From the NCBI GenBank assembly GCA_033763895.1, contig JANRJQ010000007.1, forward strand, positions 186,001 to 250,000: a DNA stretch of 64,000 nucleotides, in the 5' to 3' direction. The notes below the pieces were generated by a model. The model ran no database searches, had not been told where the DNA came from, and saw only the letters and a list, made by a program, of their open reading frames with translations. Both the position numbers and the translations under genes were made by a program. Below, piece after piece: positions 54,725-63,525 of the stretch. The stretch is from Chloroherpetonaceae bacterium. GTDB taxonomy: Bacteria > Bacteroidota > Chlorobiia > Chlorobiales > Thermochlorobacteraceae. Each line of letters begins with the position of its first letter. Position 1 is the stretch's first letter.

Positions 54725-55717
54725 TTATTCAAAATTAAGAAACCGCGCAAGGCGAATCCAGATGTTATTATCGATACCCGCCAAGCGATAACGGCCGTTG
54801 ATGATGCCTAATTCAAACGCAAAATCAACAAACAAACGGCGGAATTGAAGTTCAATGGTGTGATTGAACCCTAATTTCAAAAAGGTTTTTAGAATTCGGA
54901 AAAAACGGGGAGGATTTCTTTTCAAATCTGGAAGTTTATCAGGGTAAACTTCCGCATTGGTTTTGGCAATCGCAACACTGATTCCATAGTTCAAGCGCGC
55001 AAGATAACTTAATGTGGTTCGACGTGAAGGAATTAAATGCCTTAATTTTAAGTCAGGAGAAGACCCTGCGGCAAAACCTTTTGCCGTCATATACCAAATC
55101 ATTTGGGTGTCTTCATTGGTAACAAGGCTTTTACCATCGCGTCCTTTAATCGTTAGTTTCCCGGAAAATACATCTTCCGCATACGGGCGAAGCATTTCAG
55201 GGCGAAAAATCATTCCCATACCAACGGGGTAGGCATTATTCCAAGTATGATTGCAACCGTACTCAAGATATTGAAAATTACGCTCAGTAAATAAGTAATT
55301 AAATTGGTGTACCCACTTATCAACAAGGTCTAAAAACTCAACTTGAATTTTACCCGCTCCCCAAATTGCGACATTAGGAAATTTTTCAAATAAGGGAACT
55401 GACTGAACCAAATAATCAGGTGAAAGTTCGACATCATCATCTACAAATAAAAAAAATTCGCCTTTAGCTTCTTGTATTGCTCGGCATCGTGCAAAAGCCG
55501 TTCCACGCTTTTGTTCAACAATTATTCGAGAATGAGGAAAAGACTTAAGAATTTCCTGTACATAAAAGCGTTCTGAAATTGGCGGAGAACTAAAATTATC
55601 AACAATTAATAATTCAAAATTTAATTTATTTAATGTTAATTGGCTTAATGATAACAAACAGCGTTTAAAGTAACGCTCTTCGGGGTTATAAGTGCAAATC
55701 GCAATTGTTAAATTCAT
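54725..55717 (-). CDS. GT2-family glycosyltransferase
   Basis: A 330-residue GT-A enzyme. LTIAICTYNPEERYFKRCLLSL begins the fold, LLIVDNFSSPP follows, and FFLFVDDDVELSPDYL gives the DDD metal site. EQKRGTAFARCRAIQEAKGE is the common GT2 middle motif. ADGR-like TIKGRDGKSLVTNEDTQMIWYM matches the E-D catalytic region. The C-terminal 80 residues are basic and helical, perhaps membrane associated. It stops 5 bases before kdsD starts and follows the GT4 gene by 4 bases. Confidence 0.86.
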   Translation of the reverse strand: MNLTIAICTYNPEERYFKRCLLSLSQLTLNKLNFELLIVDNFSSPPISERFYVQEILKSFPHSRIIVEQKRGTAFARCRAIQEAKGEFFLFVDDDVELSPDYLVQSVPLFEKFPNVAIWGAGKIQVEFLDLVDKWVHQFNYLFTERNFQYLEYGCNHTWNNAYPVGMGMIFRPEMLRPYAEDVFSGKLTIKGRDGKSLVTNEDTQMIWYMTAKGFAAGSSPDLKLRHLIPSRRTTLSYLARLNYGISVAIAKTNAEVYPDKLPDLKRNPPRFFRILKTFLKLGFNHTIELQFRRLFVDFAFELGIINGRYRLAGIDNNIWIRLARFLNFE

Positions 55718-55721
55718 ATTA

Positions 55722-56846
55722 TCAATTTAATATTGCAATCTCTTTGTTTAATTCCTTGATTCTTTTCTTCGAGAAGTTATAAGCATTTTCCCCTAAAATT
55801 TTTAATTGATCACGATTCATCCACATTTTGTCTAAAGCCTCATCAAATAATTTGGGAGTAGGTGCATCAGCAAGAAAACCCGTAAAACCTTCTGATACCC
55901 ATTCTGCATTACCACCAACATCAGTTACAACAGCCGGACGACCAACTGAAAATGCTTCAATCAGTGAAAGCGGAGTGCCTTCTGCTCTTGAAGGCATTAA
56001 TAATATATGATTCTTTCTCCAAGTATCCTTTATATCGGATACATTCCCATTAAAAAAAATACGATCAGAAATATTATAGAAAACAGCTAATTCTTTTAAA
56101 TACTCCTCATCCTTTCCACTGCCGTATAAATTTAATATCCATTTCCTTTTTAACCATTTTTCTTTAGAAAGAACACGAAACAAAATATCATGCCCCTTAT
56201 CTAAAATATCTAACCTTGAAACCATTGAAAAACAAATTAAGTCAAAAGAGGGAAATTGCAACATTTCATTGGATTCAAACGAAGGAAGGTTATATAAAAC
56301 TTTTGCTCTGGATAAAGAATATGCCAATTGGTGCTCTGCAAGTTTTAAATTATTCTTTGAAACAAAAAACCAAGCCTTACATTTATCATATAAAGAGCGT
56401 ATCAAACGAATCTCTTTCATATCTAAAATGGTCAATTCAGTATTATACTGAGAAATTAAATAAATAGAAGAATTTGAATTCATTAGAGCATAAAATAGTT
56501 CTTTGTGAGAAACAGCCGAAAAGACATGCCCCTGTGACACAATAATTGCATCAGGTGAGTATTTATTAATTAATTCTAAATATTCATTTTTAGCAACAAA
56601 TAAGTAAGGGAAAAACTTCTTTAATCTCCATAAAATAAAGTTAAATCGATGAGGTTTTAGAACATAACTGATCTTAATCCCTCGGGATTTCAACTCTTGA
56701 TGCTTTTTTGGAACTGTATCCCAATATGGAGCAATTACTGAAACATTATAGTTATTATTCTTATAAAATAATGCAATTTTGTACCATAACTCTTCACTTC
56801 CACCCCAAGGGCGGCCATACATCGCCGAAATAATTAGAAGATTCAC
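55722..56846 (-). CDS. GT4-family glycosyltransferase, paralogous to the gene at 59.9-61.0 kb
   Basis: A 374-residue GT-B enzyme. The N-terminus (ISAMYGRPWGGSEELWYKIALFY) shares the GSEELWY motif with the 379-residue transferase about 3 kb upstream, and both share VSQG, FVSKKN/SKNNLKLAEHQL and the donor end. The donor site is LLMPSRAEGTPLSLIEAFSVGRPAVVTDVGGNAEW, with E-x7-E. Low G+C compared with kdsD. Probably adds a sugar to the same glycan as its paralogue. Confidence 0.86.
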   Translation of the reverse strand: MNLLIISAMYGRPWGGSEELWYKIALFYKNNNYNVSVIAPYWDTVPKKHQELKSRGIKISYVLKPHRFNFILWRLKKFFPYLFVAKNEYLELINKYSPDAIIVSQGHVFSAVSHKELFYALMNSNSSIYLISQYNTELTILDMKEIRLIRSLYDKCKAWFFVSKNNLKLAEHQLAYSLSRAKVLYNLPSFESNEMLQFPSFDLICFSMVSRLDILDKGHDILFRVLSKEKWLKRKWILNLYGSGKDEEYLKELAVFYNISDRIFFNGNVSDIKDTWRKNHILLMPSRAEGTPLSLIEAFSVGRPAVVTDVGGNAEWVSEGFTGFLADAPTPKLFDEALDKMWMNRDQLKILGENAYNFSKKRIKELNKEIAILN

Positions 56847-56849
56847 AGT

Positions 56850-57812
56850 TTAAATTTTAGTTAATTTAAGTTCACAATAAATTGACTGACCCCTCAAGGA
56901 GTAATATTTATTACTTAATAGAAAACCGGCAATTTTAATAAGTTTGCTAAAAATAAAATCACTTTTTTTATAGATATTTAAAAATGGAATATACCTATTT
57001 AGGTATAATGAAATAAGAGTATCAGTCAAATCAACATTGTAAGGCTGGTACTCAAAGTAATTTAAGGTAAAACCATAAAATTCAGCTATTTTTTTTATAT
57101 TATTTATATTAAAGTAATTGAAATGATGCGGGGGAAGATTTAACGATGTTGCGATTCTATAAAGTTTGTAAGAATCTGGGTTTAGAAAATCTGATATTTT
57201 AAGGTATTCATCAACAAAATAAATAGGATTTGAAGAATTTGGTACTGAAAAACAAAACATTCCACCAAGCTTAAGTATTTTCTTTAAATTAAGAAAGAAC
57301 TCATTAATATTTTTAATATGCTCTAATACTTCAAATGCAAAAATAAAATCATATTTTTGATTCATCTCAAACAATTCTGAAGTTGATTTGGTAGAAGCAT
57401 TCAAACCCATCGACAAACAATGATTCACCGCCTCATTATTAAAATCTATACCCAAATGGTTAAAATTATGCTTTTTTAATAAATTTAAAAAGCTTCCTTT
57501 ACCGCATCCAATTTCAAGAATTTTTGAATTAGCATTTAGTTTCTGTAAGACAAAATCATAAAACCATCTTGTATCTACATAATACCAATCATTCTTTGAC
57601 AGTTCATTATAAAACTGTCCATCACCTTCCTTAAGCTGAGAATCAGCAAAAAGTAACCCAGTTTGATTACACTTATATATTTCTACAAATTCTTTGATCT
57701 TATAAAATTCATGCAATTTTACATTTGCAAAATTGTAACCATCAGATATAAATTTATATGAAATCTTATTAACCAGTTTTACGTCATTAGTTAAGTTAAT
57801 CGGACTAAGCAT
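56850..57812 (-). CDS. SAM-dependent methyltransferase with N-terminal extension
   Basis: A 320-residue protein. After about 100 residues of mixed sequence, the SAM domain starts ILEIGCGKGSFLNLLKKHN (motif I), then GIDFNNEAVNHC and FAFEVLEHIKNINEFFLNLKKILKLGGMFCFSVPN. This is the class I type 11/12 pattern found in many glycan methyltransferases. The N-terminal part (KCNQTGLLFADSQ) looks like the start of a C-methyltransferase-type domain but lacks its full zinc motif. Very AT-rich gene. Substrate unknown. Confidence 0.84.
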   Translation of the reverse strand: MLSPINLTNDVKLVNKISYKFISDGYNFANVKLHEFYKIKEFVEIYKCNQTGLLFADSQLKEGDGQFYNELSKNDWYYVDTRWFYDFVLQKLNANSKILEIGCGKGSFLNLLKKHNFNHLGIDFNNEAVNHCLSMGLNASTKSTSELFEMNQKYDFIFAFEVLEHIKNINEFFLNLKKILKLGGMFCFSVPNSSNPIYFVDEYLKISDFLNPDSYKLYRIATSLNLPPHHFNYFNINNIKKIAEFYGFTLNYFEYQPYNVDLTDTLISLYLNRYIPFLNIYKKSDFIFSKLIKIAGFLLSNKYYSLRGQSIYCELKLTKI

Positions 57813-57818
57813 AATTAA

Positions 57819-59039
57819 TTACTTTAAACTATATTCAGTTGAAATCCAAAAATTTGATAACCTTGGAGGTAAATATCCCGAACCCCAAATATCTTTTGGA
57901 ATGATATTCAAATATAAAACATTTTGTAGTATATCGTAATCTTGTACATTATCCCCAAACCAAAACGAAAGGCTGTACTTTCCTTCTATTAGATTAATTG
58001 CATTCAGCTTCAACACAATCACACCTTTATTTACTGGAAATTGGTAATCTTCAGATGGAATAAATCTATTATTAGAACAGCAGATTGGGTCTCCACTTTC
58101 ATTATAAATTACATAACCAATTTTTGGACTTTTAATTCCAAGTCTTGAAATAAACTCAATTTTTAATTCTATGTCATCACCATAATATATATTGTTGGTT
58201 TCAATATTATTTGAGAAGATTTTTATACTTCTAATAGATAAAGGTAATTCGCCATTTTCTTTAAATTCAATGTAACTTCTGTTATCAATTGTATCATAAA
58301 GTGATAGATATTTATGAACAATCTCTGTTGAACTACCAAATGACTCAACTGTTCCCTTGTCCATTAAAATACTTTTCTTACATAATTTTGTTATTGAACT
58401 TAAATTATGGCTCACAAAAAGCACGGTTCTCCCTTCCTTTTCGGTCACTTCACCCATTTTACCAAGGCATTTTTTTTGGAATTCGGCATCACCTACCGCA
58501 AGCACTTCATCCACAATTAATATTTCCGGCTCAAGGTGGGCGGCCACGGCAAAAGCAAGGCGGACATACATTCCGGAGGAATAGCGTTTGACCGGGGTAT
58601 CAATGAATTTTTCAATTCCGGAGAAATCTACAATTTCCTCAAATTTCTTTTTTATCTCTGCCTTTTTCATTCCCAAAATGGTACCATTGAGAAAGATATT
58701 TTCTCTGCCGGTAAGTTCTGAGTGAAACCCTGTTCCTACTTCTAAAAGGCTTGCAACGCGTCCATTGATAACAATCTCGCCACTTGTTGGCTCAGTAATT
58801 CGAGAGAGGATTTTAAGGAGCGTGCTTTTTCCCGCACCATTCTTTCCAATGATTCCAACTGAGTCCCCTTTATTAATATCAAAAGAAACATCTTTAAGAG
58901 CCCAAAATTCAGTTTCCGGTTTCTTTGCCTTTTCCTTTGAAAAAACCGAATCATACCAACCCCGAATCGAGGTTGAGTGAGTAGCTCCCAATTGATATTT
59001 TTTTGAAAGCGAAGAAACTGAAATTGCGGTGTTTTTCAC
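57819..59039 (-). CDS. wzt: Polysaccharide ABC exporter ATP-binding protein (Wzt type)
   Basis: ATPase of 406 residues that drives export of undecaprenyl-linked polysaccharide. Residues 1-250 form the nucleotide-binding domain: FWALKDVSFDINKGDSVGIIGKNGAGKST (Walker A at 65-73), SLLEVGTGFHSELTGRENIFLNG, the signature YSSGMYVRLAFAVA, and ILIVDEVLAVGD (Walker B). Residues about 260-406 are a C-terminal beta-sandwich like the Wzt carbohydrate-binding domain, which recognises the chain end. Normally a Wzm permease gene precedes it; none lies next to it here. Confidence 0.9.
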   Translation of the reverse strand: MKNTAISVSSLSKKYQLGATHSTSIRGWYDSVFSKEKAKKPETEFWALKDVSFDINKGDSVGIIGKNGAGKSTLLKILSRITEPTSGEIVINGRVASLLEVGTGFHSELTGRENIFLNGTILGMKKAEIKKKFEEIVDFSGIEKFIDTPVKRYSSGMYVRLAFAVAAHLEPEILIVDEVLAVGDAEFQKKCLGKMGEVTEKEGRTVLFVSHNLSSITKLCKKSILMDKGTVESFGSSTEIVHKYLSLYDTIDNRSYIEFKENGELPLSIRSIKIFSNNIETNNIYYGDDIELKIEFISRLGIKSPKIGYVIYNESGDPICCSNNRFIPSEDYQFPVNKGVIVLKLNAINLIEGKYSLSFWFGDNVQDYDILQNVLYLNIIPKDIWGSGYLPPRLSNFWISTEYSLK

Positions 59040-59043
59040 GAGT

Positions 59044-59835
59044 TTAGTGCGATTGATGAATCCTTAAAAGAGCTTCTTGATAATCCATTTTTTCAAATAT
59101 ATTGAGATTACCATTTATCGTACAATCGTAAATTTTACGATCATCACGCTCATAAAAAAACTTTGCCAAGCGATAAGCCATTTCAATATAGTCTTTATCG
59201 GGCTTCCACCATACTTGACCAGTTTCAAAATAGTTTGGATCAAAATGATTCTTCGGATGTGAATCAGTAATTATTTCTTTAGAAGGTGTATTAGAAACAA
59301 AGTGATGATTATGATCAATTCCGAAAAGATAAACTGTTTTGAAACCCATAATATATGCAAATTGTAGAACAACATAAGTTACTGATTGACCATCTGAAAC
59401 CGTCATAGAGGGAAGAAATTTATTAAATCCCAATACATTTTGGGACCGGTAATAGTAGAAACTAGGTTCCCTTTTATATAAATCTCCTACATTATCAAAA
59501 TTCAAAAAAAAAGACGAGTCATTTTTATACTTTTGGATTGCATCATAGGATTGTCTGATAACATAAGGATCCAAAAAAAAATGATACGTTGGTCTCCATA
59601 GTGTTTTAGGGTAAAGTAAAAAAATCTTATTAACTCCAAAAGTAGTGACAGACTTAAATATATTCATATCAACTTTACTTAGAGAAGGACCGTTACCAAT
59701 AATTATACATTGCTGATTTTTGTGAAGATTATGAAATTTCATAATTCGAGAGATTTCATAATCCAATATTTTAGTACTTCTACTTTTGGAAAAATCGTGA
59801 ATAGTTTGTCTAATTTTCGAAAGTAATAGAGTCAT
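59044..59835 (-). CDS. DUF115/MptE-like glycosyltransferase-type protein
   Basis: A 263-residue protein. HKNQQCIIIGNGPSLSKVDMNIFK matches the I-G-x-G-P-S-L start of the DUF115 (6-hydroxymethylpterin diphosphokinase MptE-like) group. GVNKIFLLYP, SDGQSVTYVVLQFAYIMGFKTVYLFGIDHNHHF is also typical (G-x-D). In polysaccharide loci such proteins often act as sialyl- or other glycosyltransferases; a pterin role is unlikely here. It lies 4 bases upstream of wzt. AT-rich like its neighbours. Confidence 0.72.
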   Translation of the reverse strand: MTLLLSKIRQTIHDFSKSRSTKILDYEISRIMKFHNLHKNQQCIIIGNGPSLSKVDMNIFKSVTTFGVNKIFLLYPKTLWRPTYHFFLDPYVIRQSYDAIQKYKNDSSFFLNFDNVGDLYKREPSFYYYRSQNVLGFNKFLPSMTVSDGQSVTYVVLQFAYIMGFKTVYLFGIDHNHHFVSNTPSKEIITDSHPKNHFDPNYFETGQVWWKPDKDYIEMAYRLAKFFYERDDRKIYDCTINGNLNIFEKMDYQEALLRIHQSH

Positions 59836-59853
59836 TATAAAATCAAAAAATAT

Positions 59854-60993
59854 TTAAATATTAGTAATAACTTCGTCATAAAATGACTTAGAATCTTTGT
59901 ACAAACCACGTATTGAAATAGAAGCATTTTCTCCCAATTCTCGCCATTGATTAAAAGTAATCCAAGCATTTTCCAGAGCTAAATCAAGATGTTCCTCAGT
60001 AGGATATGAAGCAACAAAGCCATTATAACCATTTTTAACAATTTCTGCATTACCACCGGTGTCAGTTACAAGAGCAGGCCTTCCACAGGCCATTGCTTCC
60101 AAAAGTGCAAGAGAAGAACCTTCTACTCGAGAAGGTAAGAGCAACAATTGATGAGAGGCCCACACTTTATTGAGATCAGAAGCAAAACCCATTAAATGAA
60201 CCTTTTCAGATAAGTTAAGATGAGAAATAAGCATTTCTAAGGTCTTAGAATTAATTCCATCACCAAATATAGACAATTTCCATTCTCTCTCCAACCACTT
60301 CTTTTTTGAAAGTACTTTTAATAAAATATCAAGCCCTTTTTCATAAATATTCAGTCGAGAAAGAGTTGCAAATTTTGGTATCTCAAAATATGGAAATGGT
60401 ATAGATATATTAGAAAGGGTTTTTGCAGGATTTAATAAAACTTTATAATTAAAATTATCTAATACTAATTGAGATTTTGCAAGTTCAAGATTTTTCTTTG
60501 AGACAAAATAGAAGCACTTTGCCTTACTTACCAAATATCTAACATTCTCAAAATTTTGATCACTTAAATAATAACGTTCATCATTTTGCTGAGAAATAAG
60601 AACATAAGGAATATGAGTGTTAATAAGAAAATCCATTAAATCAGGATTTAAAATAGAATCAAACGTTTTACCTTGAGAAACGCAAATCAAATCAACCTTA
60701 AGTTTTTCACACACTAAAAAAGGATTAGCTTCTTTGTATAATTTAAGAACTTGAAATAGTCTTTTGACTTTTCTTTGAAAATAATTAAGATTATCCGATA
60801 GTTTTGAGTGAAAGAATAATTTTGCACCTCGCTTTTCAAGAAGATAAAATTGTTCAGCGATTATCTGACGCTGCTTTAAAAAAATAAAAACTTCATGCTT
60901 ATCTTCAAGAGCTTTATTTGCAGCTTCATACCAAAGTTCCTCACTACCATCCCAAGAGTTACCTGAATATTTGCAGATAAAAGCTATTTTCAT
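59854..60993 (-). CDS. GT4-family glycosyltransferase, paralogous to the gene at 55.7-56.8 kb
   Basis: A 379-residue GT-B enzyme. CKYSGNSWDGSEELWYEAANKAL shares the GSEELWY start with the 55.7 kb gene. VSQGKTFDSIL and FVSKKNLELAKSQL recur in both. The donor site is LLLPSRVEGSSLALLEAMACGRPALVTDTGGNAE with E-x7-E. Both copies sit in the same AT-rich part of the locus and flank wzt and two other genes, suggesting duplication before or together with the block's arrival. Confidence 0.86.
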   Translation of the reverse strand: MKIAFICKYSGNSWDGSEELWYEAANKALEDKHEVFIFLKQRQIIAEQFYLLEKRGAKLFFHSKLSDNLNYFQRKVKRLFQVLKLYKEANPFLVCEKLKVDLICVSQGKTFDSILNPDLMDFLINTHIPYVLISQQNDERYYLSDQNFENVRYLVSKAKCFYFVSKKNLELAKSQLVLDNFNYKVLLNPAKTLSNISIPFPYFEIPKFATLSRLNIYEKGLDILLKVLSKKKWLEREWKLSIFGDGINSKTLEMLISHLNLSEKVHLMGFASDLNKVWASHQLLLLPSRVEGSSLALLEAMACGRPALVTDTGGNAEIVKNGYNGFVASYPTEEHLDLALENAWITFNQWRELGENASISIRGLYKDSKSFYDEVITNI

Positions 60994-61054
60994 TTAAATT
61001 ATCAAAATATAAAATTAAAACAAAACACTTAAATCAAGTTATTTCTAAATGTTA

Positions 61055-62353
61055 TTAAATAAATTCATCATAAAGCAACCGATATAGATGAACCATTCTT
61101 TCACGCGAAAACTCATTAATGGAAATTTCTTTATTAAAATGAGAAATTGATTGCATAAGATTAAAATTAGACACTACATCTACAATGAGATTTGAAAGCA
61201 ATTCCGACTCACCAGTTTTTACAAGTAGGGATTGATTTTTTACAATCTCTCTTAACGCACCTGTGTTGTACCCTACCACAGGAATGCCCAATTTCATTGC
61301 AAATGGAACTACAGAACCAAAACTTTCACGAAAGATTGGAGCAACAAACAGGCAAAATTGCTTAAAGTAACTTGGTAAATCATTGTACGAAACATATCCA
61401 AAAAAATGAAACTGGTTTGACACACCAGCTTCAATAACTTTATTCATAAAAATATGCTTTAGCTTTCCATCACCAATAATATGAAAAGTATAATCAGGAA
61501 GCTTCTTTGCCGCTAAAATTAAAGGATCAATTGATGCATCATTTAATTTATCAAAATCTAGACGATAAACTAATCCAATAACTTTGCTTGATAAATTTGA
61601 TTCACCAGTAAAAAGGTTAAAATCGGAACCCGGATAAATGACTTGTGAGATACTTCTTGTAGAAAAACCAAAATTGTTCTCAACATACTTACTAACATAT
61701 ATATACCTGTTAACCTTATTTGAGAGATATGGCTGAATTGGTACATTAACATTTTGAATAATAGGGATATTTAAACTACTAATTGAAAGGAAAAAAGAAT
61801 GATACCAATCCCAATCAACATGTTTTGTCACAACATCTGAAAAAAAGTGAACATGAATTAAATCAACTTTTCTTTTGCGAAAAACACTACTAAAATTAAT
61901 AGTAGAATTATTATTCGGGAATTCAAAAACTTCTACATTTTGATACATTGGAGGTACGGGTTGGTAGCGAGTAATAACAAAATGATTGTACACATCTGAC
62001 GTTAACTCAATAATATCGGAGACAAGCTGAGAAGATCCACCGATCCTAAAGTTTGCAATAACATGACAAATTTCAATTTTTTTTATATTTACATTTTTTT
62101 TTAACTTTAAAGAGTAAGGTTTTAATTCAGATGTTTTATAAAAATCATCATATTTATGTATTCTTTTTCGATCAAGATCAAAAAAAGCCTTTAATTTATT
62201 ATTAAAATATGTTAAAATAGGCTTAATAGACTTTTTTAATGAGTTTTCATTAGAAAATTTTTCCTCAGCATTATGTTGAACTTTCTTTTGCAGCTTTGCC
62301 AATTCAGCTTCTAAAAATTGCATGTATTCAACAGACATATAAAAAGAAATCAC
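61055..62353 (-). CDS. GT4-family glycosyltransferase with N-terminal coiled region
   Basis: A 432-residue protein. The first 60 residues are helical and charged (FLEAELAKLQKKVQHNAEEKF), like a coiled coil that may hold it in a complex. The GT-B fold follows: CHVIANFRIGGSSQLVSDI (glycine loop), HVHFFSDVV, VIYPGSDFNLF, and FVAPIFRESFGSVVPFAMKLGIPVVGYNTG as the donor end with E-x7-(A/E). The longest frame starts with GTG at 62353, overlapping the upstream stop as GTGA; an ATG five codons later is an alternative. Confidence 0.82.
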   Translation of the reverse strand: MISFYMSVEYMQFLEAELAKLQKKVQHNAEEKFSNENSLKKSIKPILTYFNNKLKAFFDLDRKRIHKYDDFYKTSELKPYSLKLKKNVNIKKIEICHVIANFRIGGSSQLVSDIIELTSDVYNHFVITRYQPVPPMYQNVEVFEFPNNNSTINFSSVFRKRKVDLIHVHFFSDVVTKHVDWDWYHSFFLSISSLNIPIIQNVNVPIQPYLSNKVNRYIYVSKYVENNFGFSTRSISQVIYPGSDFNLFTGESNLSSKVIGLVYRLDFDKLNDASIDPLILAAKKLPDYTFHIIGDGKLKHIFMNKVIEAGVSNQFHFFGYVSYNDLPSYFKQFCLFVAPIFRESFGSVVPFAMKLGIPVVGYNTGALREIVKNQSLLVKTGESELLSNLIVDVVSNFNLMQSISHFNKEISINEFSRERMVHLYRLLYDEFI

Positions 62354-63525
62354 TTAAAGAAATTACAAAAATTCTGAACACTCATTTTTTCTGGTAGAAA
62401 CATATACTTATTTAATAGATAGCCTGTATAAAGGTAAAGAGAGTTTATATGAATATTTGAAGAGAAATTTAGGTTACTAATTAATTCATCAACATCATTT
62501 GACTGAATAGCACAATCCTTATTCCAAAAAACACCACTATGAAGAAGAAATAATTTTTTACCCTTCAATAATACATTCAATTCCAGTTTTGAACCAACAG
62601 TAATAACCAAATCTGCCCAATCAATAAGTATATTTGGATCAACATTAAGAATGAAATGGTTAGTTGATATTTGTTCTTCTTGATATTTATTTCTTGTAGG
62701 ATGTGGCTTAAAAATTAATAAATCATCATTATTTAATCTTTTTGAAATTTCTAATGAAATCTCTAAGCAACTATTAAACCTGTTTAAGTAAGTTTTTTTT
62801 GATTTTAAGTAAAAAGGAATACATCCTTGGTCATATTCATTAATCCCTAAAAAAAGAATCTTATTGCCATTTATTTTCTTTCTATAAATTTGATCCAATA
62901 ACGGAGATTGAAATTTTTGATTATAGATATTGATATCAATGTTGTTTATACTAAATATGCATTCTTTTCCTATATTAGTCAGAATTTGATAATTGTCTTG
63001 AATAAGAATATTTAAAGAAGAAGATGCAATGCTTGACTCTCCAGCGTATCCACTTTTATCTAAGATGAAAGAGTCTGGAATGTAGCCCCACTCAATGATA
63101 GAAGTTTTAATTTTAAGGATTGAACAAAAATCATAGTAAATACCAAAGTAATAATGATGGTTATTCCAACAGCAAAAATGATTTATTTTTTTTATAGTAT
63201 AAATTTTATAAAAATTAAGAGTGTGATTGAATATAAAATTTAAGTAATTTGTTTTTAATATTTTTTGAGATTTTATATTAATATACCAATTAAAACCATA
63301 AAGAAGTAAAAAGAAAATAAAATAGAATATAAATTTTAATTTATCAAATGCAGTGAGCTTATATCTCTTAACATCTACCTCCCATTGAGATAAAGCTGGA
63401 TACTTAAATTTATATAAGTGTAAATATGCCTCACCTGAATGATTTAAATTATTAAAAACATCGATTAAAAAGGACAGATGCTTTTCAGTTAATCTTCCAC
63501 CAATTGAGATAAGTATTTTATTCAT
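62350..63525 (-). CDS. Polysaccharide synthesis protein, GT-B-like, unrecognised family
   Basis: A 391-residue protein. KILISIGGRLTEKHLSFLIDVFNNL opens with a nucleotide-binding-like strand; one hydrophobic helix lies at about 60-85 (FKLFIFYFIFFLLLYGF-like region). The C-terminal half has ILFLGINEYDQG, LIFKPHPTRNKYQEE and LIDWADLVITVGSKLELNVLLKGKKLFLL, the H-P-x-x and V-x-S layout of capsule (KpsC/KpsS) and CDP-glycerol glycerophosphotransferase-like proteins. I do not recognise the exact family. It overlaps the cytidylyltransferase gene by 8 bases. Confidence 0.65.
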   Translation of the reverse strand: MNKILISIGGRLTEKHLSFLIDVFNNLNHSGEAYLHLYKFKYPALSQWEVDVKRYKLTAFDKLKFIFYFIFFLLLYGFNWYINIKSQKILKTNYLNFIFNHTLNFYKIYTIKKINHFCCWNNHHYYFGIYYDFCSILKIKTSIIEWGYIPDSFILDKSGYAGESSIASSSLNILIQDNYQILTNIGKECIFSINNIDINIYNQKFQSPLLDQIYRKKINGNKILFLGINEYDQGCIPFYLKSKKTYLNRFNSCLEISLEISKRLNNDDLLIFKPHPTRNKYQEEQISTNHFILNVDPNILIDWADLVITVGSKLELNVLLKGKKLFLLHSGVFWNKDCAIQSNDVDELISNLNFSSNIHINSLYLYTGYLLNKYMFLPEKMSVQNFCNFFK

